Source: Candidatus Liptonbacteria bacterium RIFOXYD1_FULL_36_11
GTDB lineage: Bacteria; Patescibacteriota; Minisyncoccia; UBA6257; XYB1-36-10
Assembly (NCBI GenBank): GCA_001821375.1
Contig: MHLG01000002.1
Coordinates: forward strand, 40,267 to 46,248
Length of the DNA stretch: 5,982 bases
Direction of reading: 5' to 3'
The notes under the pieces are model-generated. The model worked only from the letters and a program-made list of their open reading frames with translations. It had not been told where the DNA came from and did no database searches. A program made the translations under genes and the position numbers. This document shows, piece by piece, positions 1-5,150 of this stretch; position 1 is the first letter of the stretch, and each line of letters begins with the position of its first letter.

Positions 1-89
1 TTACAATATACTTGCATCCCAAACAAAAATATGTTAAAAACAAATCAGCTCCATAAAAACCAATAAAAGAATAAAAAGGAGAAAAAATT

Positions 90-863
90 ATGTTTCAGCC
101 ATTCTTAATTATCAGCTTATTTATTTCCGCGTTTTTTGCTGGTTTTTTCTTTTATCCGTATTATTTTAAGAAAAATCAAAAAAAAGAAAAAGAGAGAAGA
201 TGTTCCTATCTTGAAGACCCATGCTTTACAGATTTTTTTCATCGGAATACGTGTAGCTTAAAAGACATTGAAACAGACAAAATTCTGCAAACGATAATGA
301 ATATCTGGCCTAAAAAAACGACAAAAGAAAAGCTGGCCAGAGAACTCCTCCGTCGCAAAGAAAACCTTCATTTTCTTATAGAAAATGGACCGACGCAATT
401 TATAAGAAGAAAAGCTATCAAAATTGCTCTTTTTTCTAGAATGGACGGATTTCTGGTTTCTGCCATAATAGAAAATGGCATAAAAAAAGAACAAAAAGAA
501 GCTTGGAAATGGCTTTCAGCACACAAAAAAGAAATAGATGATTATAATTTTAGTGTGTATCTAAAACGTATTATTATCAGAAAATGCCCAATATTATGGA
601 AAATCAAAGCCTGGATAGAGCTGAAAAAAATTTTTAAAGAATATTATTTATCACAAGGATGGGAGTCATTTCTTCTAGGAAATGTTCTTATATCTATTTT
701 AGAGGACGCTCCTCTTTTCTGGCAAACGATAGTTTGGAAAAGATTTTCTCAAAATCTATCCACTACAATACTTCAACTTGTTTACCAAAAAGCAGAAAAC
801 TGGAAAAAAGAAGCAGAAAAGATTCTTCTATCAAGAAAAGAAACTCCCTATCCTCTTTTCTAA
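90..863 (+). CDS. Membrane-anchored helical-repeat protein of unknown function
   Basis: I do not recognise this 257-residue protein. Residues 4-26 form one hydrophobic helix followed by a strongly basic stretch (27-37), which predicts a single N-terminal anchor with the rest in the cytoplasm. C38, C45, H51 and C55 cluster just after the anchor; the only other cysteine is C166. From about residue 63 to 250 the chain looks all-helical. A hydrophobic helix, a turn and a Lys/Trp/Ala-rich helix seem to recur near residues 63, 92, 120, 154, 192 and 224, which suggests a HEAT-like alpha-solenoid; this comes from reading by eye, not a profile match. The ATG is supported by AAGGAG at 76-81 with an 8-base spacer. 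It is the first gene of an apparent operon with two zinc-ribbon genes, the next starting 21 bases after its stop. Only weak promoter-like boxes (TACAAT and TATACT within 2-12) lie upstream. A scaffold or adaptor role is a guess. Confidence 0.75.
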   Translation: MFQPFLIISLFISAFFAGFFFYPYYFKKNQKKEKERRCSYLEDPCFTDFFHRNTCSLKDIETDKILQTIMNIWPKKTTKEKLARELLRRKENLHFLIENGPTQFIRRKAIKIALFSRMDGFLVSAIIENGIKKEQKEAWKWLSAHKKEIDDYNFSVYLKRIIIRKCPILWKIKAWIELKKIFKEYYLSQGWESFLLGNVLISILEDAPLFWQTIVWKRFSQNLSTTILQLVYQKAENWKKEAEKILLSRKETPYPLF

Positions 864-884
864 TCCAAACTCAAGGAGAAAAAA

Positions 885-1124
885 ATGTTTTTTAAAAGAA
901 GAAAAGACCTACAAGAAAGAACCTGCACCTGTTTTAATAATGAATGTGATCTTTTTAACATTCCCCAACGCACCACTACTAAAACTTGCCACTCCTGCGG
1001 GCAAAAAGTAACACCTAATTTTTGTTACACTCCCCAATCTGACGCCGTAAAACTCACCCTCCAAAACGAACAACCAGTCGTCCCGTTTTATCTTCTAAAT
1101 AAATCCCCAAAAGAAAGGAGGTGA
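885..1124 (+). CDS. Small zinc-ribbon protein, 79 residues
   Basis: This small protein probably binds one zinc ion. C16-x4-C21-x13-C35-x2-C38 supplies four ligands, with extra cysteines at C14 and C47. The segment after the second pair (CHSCGQ, then NFC at 45-47) resembles the start of a second ribbon that lacks its last ligand pair, as if a double ribbon had decayed. The C-terminal third (about 50-79) has no cysteine and no motif I know. The ATG is supported by AAGGAG at 873-878 with a 6-base spacer. The final codons are AGG AGG TGA, which double as the SD of the next gene, and this is the only TGA stop in the window. The next gene is in the same reading frame. Small ribbon proteins can bind nucleic acid or act as protein adaptors; nothing here decides between these. 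Confidence 0.72.
   Translation: MFFKRRKDLQERTCTCFNNECDLFNIPQRTTTKTCHSCGQKVTPNFCYTPQSDAVKLTLQNEQPVVPFYLLNKSPKERR
1112..1124 (+). promoter_or_regulatory. Extended Shine-Dalgarno overlapping the upstream stop codon
   Basis: AGAAAGGAGGTGA is fully complementary to the 16S rRNA 3' tail of the Bacillus type (ending ATCACCTCCTTTCT). The GGAGG core (1117-1121) lies 9 bases before the ATG at 1131. The last three bases are the TGA stop of the preceding gene, so ribosomes finishing that gene are placed for re-initiation. This strongly supports 1131 as a real start. The 16S tail of this organism is not visible, so the 13-base match is inferred from the common bacterial sequence. Confidence 0.85.
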
Positions 1125-1130
1125 GTCTTA

Positions 1131-1424
1131 ATGTTTAAACTCCTCTCAATTTTTTCTTTAATCAAAAAACCAAAAAAAGAAGTTCCTGAAAACAAAATTT
1201 GCCCCAATGAAAACTGCCCTTACAATAAAGATATTTCCGCAACAACATCAAATTTTTGTTTTAAGTGCGGCTCAGAAATGAAAGAAAAAAAACAAGACCG
1301 ATGTCCAAAATGTGGAAACATAATCCTCCCCTTTTATAACTTCTGCACAAAATGCCGCGAAGTGCTAAAAGAAACAAAATCTTCAGAAATAAAAATCTCT
1401 TGGTGCGAAAAGATGGGTTATTAA
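1131..1424 (+). CDS. Double zinc-ribbon protein, 97 residues
   Basis: Two zinc-binding ribbons are visible. Ribbon one is C24-x4-C29-x13-C43-x2-C46. Ribbon two is C58-x2-C61-x10-C72-x2-C75, close to the common double-zinc-ribbon pattern (CPKCG, then NFCTKC). A further cysteine, C92, lies near the C terminus. The first 13 residues (MFKLLSIFSLIKK) are hydrophobic with a basic end and could form a membrane-touching amphipathic helix, though they are too short for a transmembrane span. Ribbon one has exactly the same ligand spacing as the preceding gene product, which suggests the two are tandem paralogues. Translation is probably coupled through the overlapping SD at 1112-1124. A terminator-like hairpin follows about 30 bases after the stop. 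Double zinc ribbons occur in many proteins of unrelated role, so no specific function can be assigned. Confidence 0.82.
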   Translation: MFKLLSIFSLIKKPKKEVPENKICPNENCPYNKDISATTSNFCFKCGSEMKEKKQDRCPKCGNIILPFYNFCTKCREVLKETKSSEIKISWCEKMGY

Positions 1425-1451
1425 TAAAACATCTTTAATACCCCCTCCTCC

Positions 1452-1477
1452 AGCACCCCTAAAAAGGCGCTTTTTTT
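1452..1477 (+). terminator. Probable intrinsic terminator of the zinc-ribbon operon
   Basis: AGC-A-CC (1452-1457) pairs with GG-C-GCT (1466-1471) around an 8-base loop, with one A.C mismatch, and runs straight into a seven-T tract (1471-1477). The stem is short, so termination may be partial. A competing hairpin, AAAAAG/CTTTTT, uses the same 3' bases. Its position between two + strand genes makes it the likely end of the 90-1424 operon. Confidence 0.55.
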
Positions 1478-1495
1478 ATTAAAACCTTTTTATTA

Positions 1496-1501
1496 TATAA
1501 T
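1496..1501 (+). promoter_or_regulatory. Candidate -10 box of the 61-residue gene
   Basis: This is a perfect TATAAT, 38 bases before the ATG at 1540. It would start transcription near 1508 and give a leader of about 30 bases. No convincing -35 box is seen: the bases about 17 upstream are the T tract of the preceding terminator. In DNA this AT-rich a TATAAT can occur by chance, but the placement between a terminator and a gene is what a promoter would have. Confidence 0.45.
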
Positions 1502-1539
1502 AAGCAAAGTACTAACACTTTAAAAAAAGAGGTGAGAAT

Positions 1540-1725
1540 ATGATAAACCATAATATCCAGCAACCAGAAAACCTAGATATTTTTTTCTGCGAGGAACGCT
1601 CTTACGACGACCCGGATGTTGGAAATTTTTGGGAAGAATTACTAAATGAAATCACTCCAATTATAAAAGAAAATAACTTTAGGCAAGCAAAATCATTAGC
1701 GCTTGCCGACAATTTTTCTATGTAA
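1540..1725 (+). CDS. Acidic 61-residue orphan protein
   Basis: I do not recognise this protein. It has 12 acidic residues against 4 basic ones, a single cysteine (C17), and an acidic Asp-rich patch at about 18-26. Two probable helices follow (about 29-44 and 46-57). There is no signal peptide or membrane segment. The start is supported by GAGGTGA (1529-1535), with 7 bases between the GAGG core and the ATG. It appears to be transcribed alone: a terminator and a TATAAT box lie upstream, and a hairpin begins 3 bases after its stop. The strong SD and the framing signals are the main reasons to accept so short a frame. Its charge would suit a small binding partner or inhibitor, but that is speculation. 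Confidence 0.6.
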   Translation: MINHNIQQPENLDIFFCEERSYDDPDVGNFWEELLNEITPIIKENNFRQAKSLALADNFSM

Positions 1726-1728
1726 TCT

Positions 1729-1772
1729 AAAGCCTACCTTATCTCATAATCGTGAAATAAGATAGGCTTTTT
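1729..1772. terminator. Shared hairpin terminator between convergent operons
   Basis: Two 17-base arms (1729-1745 and 1754-1770) surround an 8-base loop. In the + strand RNA, two C.A mismatches interrupt the stem (at 1737/1762 and 1743/1756), but a good U tract follows (TTTTTATTTTT from 1768). In the - strand RNA the same positions become G.U wobbles, so all 17 pairs form, but only three U residues follow. It lies 3 bases after the + strand stop at 1725 and 6 bases beyond the - strand stop at 1777, so it most likely serves both directions. Confidence 0.78.
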
Positions 1773-1776
1773 ATTT

Positions 1777-2646
1777 TTAAATAGAAGAAAAAATAAACTT
1801 TCCCTTCCCGTTCTCGCTATAAATCAACTCTGCTTTTATTGTCCCATTTTTATCTGTCCTAAAAACTAAACTTTTTACTAAAGCCAATCTCTTAAGTGTT
1901 TCCACTGTCGGATGCCCGTATGAATTTTTTCCTACTTCAATAACGCTTACCCTCGGTTTTATAACATTTAAAAACTCCTCCGAAGAAGAATATTTTGACC
2001 CATGATGCGCCACTTTTAAAATATCAACTTCCGACAAATTATAATAATTAACAATCATCTTTTCCGTTTCTTTCCCTACATCCCCCATAAAAATCGCCTT
2101 TACTTCCCTATTTTTTAAAAGCATCACTAACGCCGCTTCGTTTGTATTACCGAAAGAAAACCCTTCCGGCGGATGCAAAATATCCACCTCGCTTTCCCCA
2201 TATTTTATTTTATCTCCTCTTTTTAAAACCAACTTCGGAATTTCTTCTTCCTCCATCTTTCCTTTAAGGTTTTTCCAAACAGTGCTGTCCGCATCCGATC
2301 CGTTATAAGCAAAAATTCCCGCCTTAAATCTTTTTAAAATATAACTAAACCCTCCGGTGTGGTCACTATCCAAATGCGTTGCCGCCGCGATATCCACTCG
2401 TCTTGAAAAAAAAGGCAAAATCTTATCAAGCTCTTTTACCGCTGACCCGTTCGGGCCGCTGTCTATTAAAATTTTCGCCGGTTTTACCCCCGGTAAAACT
2501 AAAAGTTCCGAATCTCCCTGTCCCACATTCAAAAAATAAATTTGTAATTTATCACCGCCGCCGCCATTAAAAACAGCCGCCCATAAAAAAATATCAAAAA
2601 CCGCCAAACTAAAAACAAAAAATAAAATTATTCTCTTGGAATCCAT
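1777..2646 (-). CDS. Membrane-tethered ComEC-type metallo-beta-lactamase hydrolase
   Basis: This 289-residue protein matches the MBL domain normally found at the ComEC C terminus. That domain is thought to act as a metal-dependent nuclease on the DNA strand that is not imported. Visible motifs in order are FLNVGQGDS (38-46), ILIDSGP (59-65), the metal-binding THLDSDHTGG (H91, D93, D95, H96), the TNEAALVMLL strand (168-177), FMGDVG with D189, KVAHHGSKYSS (H214, H215) and NSYGHP with H245. All expected metal ligands are present. Residues 5-25 form a hydrophobic helix after a basic start (MDSKR), so the catalytic domain should face outside the membrane. The ATG is 4 bases after the comEC stop and has no SD, which points to translational coupling with comEC. 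A free MBL hydrolase with another substrate is possible, but the adjacency argues for a split ComEC. Confidence 0.92.
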   Translation of the reverse strand: MDSKRIILFFVFSLAVFDIFLWAAVFNGGGGDKLQIYFLNVGQGDSELLVLPGVKPAKILIDSGPNGSAVKELDKILPFFSRRVDIAAATHLDSDHTGGFSYILKRFKAGIFAYNGSDADSTVWKNLKGKMEEEEIPKLVLKRGDKIKYGESEVDILHPPEGFSFGNTNEAALVMLLKNREVKAIFMGDVGKETEKMIVNYYNLSEVDILKVAHHGSKYSSSEEFLNVIKPRVSVIEVGKNSYGHPTVETLKRLALVKSLVFRTDKNGTIKAELIYSENGKGKFIFSSI

Positions 2647-2650
2647 ACGC

Positions 2651-4120
2651 TTAAAAATTTTTATCCGAAAATCTTCTTGTTTTATATCTGTTAATTATAA
2701 TCGCCACAATTAAATAATACCCCGCAATAAAAAACAGGCTAATTTTTCCTTTTTCCATATTAAACGCCGACCACTGAAAACTATTAGCAAAAAAATCAAT
2801 TATTATTACTTGGTATTTTAAAACTACAAAAGCAAACCACCCAAAAGTTTTTCCGGCAAAAATAAGCCAATCGCCAAAAAAACCAAAAACTCCCAATATT
2901 CCTCCAAAAGCCATCGCGTAAGGTACCGCCTCTAAAATAAGCATATTCGCCGCCAAAGAAAAAATAGACAATCTTCCAAAATAATAAAGCCCTAAAGGCG
3001 CCACCATCATCTGCGCTGAAAAAGTAGTTAGTAAATTTTCCCGCCAGTTTAAAAAAGTTTTTCTTTCTTCTAAAGAAAAAACTTTCTTTATAGTTGGAAC
3101 TAAATACACTATGCCAATAAGAGATAGAAAAGAAAGTTGGAATCCCACGCTTAATAAAACTTCCGGATTAAAAACAGCCATTACTAAAGCCGATAAAACG
3201 ATAGCGTTTCTTACCGAATAAATTCTCCCGACTAAAGGAGCTAAAATAGCGATAAATCCCATCAGCGCCGCCCGCGTTATAGAAGCTTCCGCCCCCACCA
3301 TTATCGTAAAAATAACTATCGCAAAAACTGTCAGAAAAAAAGTTAACCGCCGGGAAAAAAAGTATCCGAAAATCAAAGCTATTGCCGAAACCAAAATCGT
3401 TATATTAAATCCGGAAAGCGCCACAATATGTGTTGTTCCGCTCTTTGCTAGATTATCTTTAAACTCACTAGCGAAACCTTCTTTGTCTCCAAAAACCAGC
3501 CCCGAAAGCAAAGCTGCCTCTTTTTGCTGTATTGTCTTATAAAAAAAATCTATAGTCCTACTTTTAAAATAAAAAAGTTTTGCCGACACACCGCCACTTC
3601 CCTTCTCTAAAACTTCTATCTTTGGAAAAAACGCTAAAGGCTCTTTTTTCTCCCTCTTCTCAACTTTCCCCTCCACTTTTAAAACATCTCCCTGACGCAC
3701 TTCAAGAAATGGGTCAGTATAAATTAATATCTCCCCGCTATAAGGAGGAATAAGTTGCGCTCTCATGGCTTGATATTTCTCTGCCGCTATGGGCTCGCTA
3801 GAAACCACCACCTTAAAAACGAAAACTTCTCTAAAATCCGGCAACACCAACATTTTTTCTTTTTTGCCTTCAAACCAAAAAGCATAAAAAAATCCGGTTA
3901 AAATAAAAAAAGAAAGAAAAGAAATTTTCAAAATTTTATCCCTATTAAAAATAAATCCGTAAATAAAAAGAGAAGAAAAAACAAAAACAAATAAAAATAA
4001 AACTGCTATCCATGATATTTTGCATAAATAAAAAACCATCCCAAATAAAATAAAAACAGAGATAAAAAAAGCTGCCTCATGCAAAAACATATTATTTTCT
4101 TTTTTGTTTTCTAAAACCAC
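2651..4120 (-). CDS. comEC: ComEC/Rec2 DNA-uptake channel, without the MBL domain
   Basis: ComEC forms the inner-membrane pore that carries single-stranded DNA into the cell during natural transformation. This 489-residue protein begins with several hydrophobic helices (about 14-84). A soluble beta-rich region with an OB-like DUF4131 character follows (about 95-185), then the polytopic Competence domain (about 190-475). Family signatures are GTTHIVALSGFNITIL (228-243), ASITRAALMG (279-288) and SVGFQLSFLSLIGIV (324-338). One-piece ComEC is usually about 700-800 residues and carries a C-terminal MBL domain; here that domain is the next gene. The C terminus is basic (NRYKTRRF) and probably cytoplasmic. 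The GTG start lies 3 bases after the sugar-transferase stop, behind an SD-like GGGGTG. An ATG at 4090 (residue 11) is an alternative that would lose no recognised domain. Confidence 0.93.
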   Translation of the reverse strand: MVLENKKENNMFLHEAAFFISVFILFGMVFYLCKISWIAVLFLFVFVFSSLFIYGFIFNRDKILKISFLSFFILTGFFYAFWFEGKKEKMLVLPDFREVFVFKVVVSSEPIAAEKYQAMRAQLIPPYSGEILIYTDPFLEVRQGDVLKVEGKVEKREKKEPLAFFPKIEVLEKGSGGVSAKLFYFKSRTIDFFYKTIQQKEAALLSGLVFGDKEGFASEFKDNLAKSGTTHIVALSGFNITILVSAIALIFGYFFSRRLTFFLTVFAIVIFTIMVGAEASITRAALMGFIAILAPLVGRIYSVRNAIVLSALVMAVFNPEVLLSVGFQLSFLSLIGIVYLVPTIKKVFSLEERKTFLNWRENLLTTFSAQMMVAPLGLYYFGRLSIFSLAANMLILEAVPYAMAFGGILGVFGFFGDWLIFAGKTFGWFAFVVLKYQVIIIDFFANSFQWSAFNMEKGKISLFFIAGYYLIVAIIINRYKTRRFSDKNF

Positions 4121-4123
4121 TTT

Positions 4124-4729
4124 CTACACCCCGGACGGCTTCCTAATTAAAAGTAAAGTTTTCCAAAGAATTTTTAAATCAAGCCTTAAAGAAACATTCT
4201 TTACATAGTAAGAATCAAATTTTAAAACCTCTAAAAAAGGCAAGCTAGAAGAACCATTTATTTGTGAAAGCCCGGTAATCCCCGCTTTTGCTCTGCTTAA
4301 AAAGGCGTATTCCTTTGGATATTTGAACACTTCCTCCGGAGGATATGGCCTTGGCCCAACAAGAGAAATATCCCCCTTTAAAACATTAAAAAACTGGAGA
4401 AGCTCATCTATCCAGAATTTCCTTAAAATTTTTCCTACTTTTGTCACTCTCGGATCATTTTTTATTTTAAAAAATGGGCCGTCATTTCGCTCATTCAAAT
4501 GTTTTATACTCTTCTTCATTTTCTCCGCTCCAACAACCATTGTCCTAAACTTATAAATAATAACTATTCTTCCCTTACTCACCCGCCGCGACTTAAAAAA
4601 AACCTGACCCTTACTGTCCAGTTTTATTGCTAAAGCTATAAAAGGAAAAAATAAAAAAATAACCGGAAGAGCTACGAGCGACACTGTTATATCCAACAAT
4701 CTTTTTCCACGTTTCTTATACCAACTCAT
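4124..4729 (-). CDS. Polyprenyl-phosphate sugar-1-phosphate transferase (PglC/WcaJ type)
   Basis: This 201-residue protein belongs to the bacterial sugar transferase family (monotopic phosphoglycosyl transferases). These enzymes move a sugar-1-phosphate from a nucleotide sugar to undecaprenyl phosphate, the first step of lipid-linked glycan assembly at the inner membrane. Motifs are KRLLDITVSLVALP (9-22), a hydrophobic segment with prolines at 22 and 29 that suits the re-entrant helix, GQVFFKSRRV (41-50), YKFRTM (59-64), NDPRVTKVGKILRK (91-104), the catalytic D108-E109 pair, NVLKGDISLVGPRP (115-128) and GITGLSQING (150-159). The length is that of the short PglC form with no extra N-terminal domain. 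The usual Pro of DELPQ is Leu here. Only a weak SD (AGAAG) precedes the ATG. The substrate sugar and the glycan made cannot be told, because no other glycan genes are present. Confidence 0.93.
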   Translation of the reverse strand: MSWYKKRGKRLLDITVSLVALPVIFLFFPFIALAIKLDSKGQVFFKSRRVSKGRIVIIYKFRTMVVGAEKMKKSIKHLNERNDGPFFKIKNDPRVTKVGKILRKFWIDELLQFFNVLKGDISLVGPRPYPPEEVFKYPKEYAFLSRAKAGITGLSQINGSSSLPFLEVLKFDSYYVKNVSLRLDLKILWKTLLLIRKPSGV

Positions 4730-4741
4730 ATTTTTTCTTCT

Positions 4742-4747
4742 ATTATA
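4742..4747 (-). promoter_or_regulatory. Candidate -10 box of the sugar transferase-comEC-MBL operon
   Basis: A perfect TATAAT on the - strand ends 12 bases before the ATG at 4729. A start site about 6-7 bases downstream would leave a leader of only about six bases, so the mRNA would be nearly leaderless. The -35 position falls in the terminator hairpin and has no good match. Readthrough of that terminator is an alternative source of transcript. Confidence 0.4.
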
Positions 4748-4783
4748 AACAAAAACTCCCCCGTTTTCTACGGAGGAGTTTTT
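4747..4783 (-). terminator. Intrinsic terminator after tuf-rpsJ
   Basis: On the - strand, 13-base arms (4783-4771 and 4763-4751) surround a 7-base loop. The stem has a GC-rich core (CTCCTCCG/CGGGGGAG) with one U.G wobble, and the U-rich tail is UUUUUGUUU. It begins 14 bases after the rpsJ stop. This is the strongest terminator in the window and it isolates tuf-rpsJ from the sugar transferase operon. Confidence 0.88.
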
Positions 4784-4796
4784 TATCGTTTTAATT

Positions 4797-5138
4797 TTAA
4801 TCTTTTCTTTCCACGCCCATCTTTATTTCAATTTCTATTCCTGCCGGCAAATTTAAGTTAGAAAGAGATTCTACCATTGCCTGACTTGGTTTTTCTATAT
4901 CAATCAACCTTTTATGAATTCTCAATTCAAACTGTTCTCGCGAATTTTTATCCACAAAAGTTGAGCGGTTAACTGTATAACGTTTTATTTCTGTCGGCAA
5001 AGGAACCGGCCCGATAACTTCTGAATTATTTCTTCCAGCCGTTTCCACTATCTGGCGGCAAGAATTATCCACTAACTTATTATCATAGCCTTTTACTCTT
5101 AACCGTAAATATTCTGTTTGAATTTCTTTCTTTGGCAT
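4797..5138 (-). CDS. rpsJ: 30S ribosomal protein S10
   Basis: S10 is a small-subunit head protein and, as NusE, a partner of NusB and NusG in transcription antitermination. Taken from the ATG at 5138 the protein has 113 residues, slightly longer than the usual 102-105, with the extra residues at both ends. Family segments are clear: LRLRVKGYDNKLVDNSCRQI (9-28), the IVETAGR helix, GPVPLP and KRYTVNRSTFVDK (the loop region), REQFELRIHKRLIDI, and the final strand GIEIEIKM. A TTG at 5144 would add two residues but is less likely. The start is 23 bases after the tuf stop and has no SD, so coupling to tuf is likely. The start codon lies in an inverted repeat (5135-5150). A terminator follows directly, so no rplC comes next. 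Confidence 0.96.
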   Translation of the reverse strand: MPKKEIQTEYLRLRVKGYDNKLVDNSCRQIVETAGRNNSEVIGPVPLPTEIKRYTVNRSTFVDKNSREQFELRIHKRLIDIEKPSQAMVESLSNLNLPAGIEIEIKMGVERKD

Positions 5139-5150
5139 TATCAATAATGC
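5135..5150 (-). repeat. Perfect inverted repeat over the rpsJ start codon
   Basis: On the - strand GCATTATTGATAATGC is a perfect palindromic repeat with 7-base arms and a 2-base centre, or six pairs around a UUGA tetraloop as RNA. The rpsJ ATG (5138-5136) lies in the 3' arm, and no SD is present. It could hide the start codon until ribosomes finishing tuf open it. The stem is AT-rich and therefore weak, so chance cannot be excluded. Confidence 0.45.

Noticed and set aside
2..12. TACAAT/TATACT as the promoter of the first operon
   Set aside because: No -35 region can be judged because the window begins there, and such boxes are frequent by chance in AT-rich DNA.
258..494. Open frame on the - strand inside the first gene
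   Set aside because: It lies opposite a longer frame with a good SD, has no SD of its own and has a low-complexity Phe/Lys-rich product typical of the antisense of A-rich DNA.
659..1011. Overlapping + strand frames across the end of the first gene and the first zinc-ribbon gene
   Set aside because: They are in other frames of better-supported genes, lack SDs and lack the cysteine patterns seen in the real frame.
885..1424. Genome-wide use of TGA as glycine (code 25, Gracilibacteria/SR1)
   Set aside because: ComEC, MBL, sugar transferase, S10 and EF-Tu all complete their conserved regions with no in-frame TGA, which would be unlikely if TGA were a common Gly codon. The single TGA at 1122 is kept as a separate observation.
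1461..1475. AAAAAG/CTTTTT hairpin as the terminator stem
   Set aside because: Only one G-C pair and a 3-base loop; the AGC-A-CC/GG-C-GCT stem is better and uses the same T tract.
2357..2570. Two + strand frames opposite the MBL gene
   Set aside because: Antisense to a strongly conserved catalytic region, with no recognisable domain or start signal.
2647..2666. AAAAATTTTT between comEC and the MBL gene as a terminator
   Set aside because: An all-AT palindrome with no loop or GC stem, lying partly inside the comEC 3' end; it would not form a stable hairpin.
4323..4556. A + strand frame opposite the sugar transferase
   Set aside because: Antisense to a conserved enzyme core, with no SD and no domain.
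5139..5144. TTG at 5144 as the rpsJ start
   Set aside because: It adds only two residues, has no SD, and an ATG follows two codons later at 5138.
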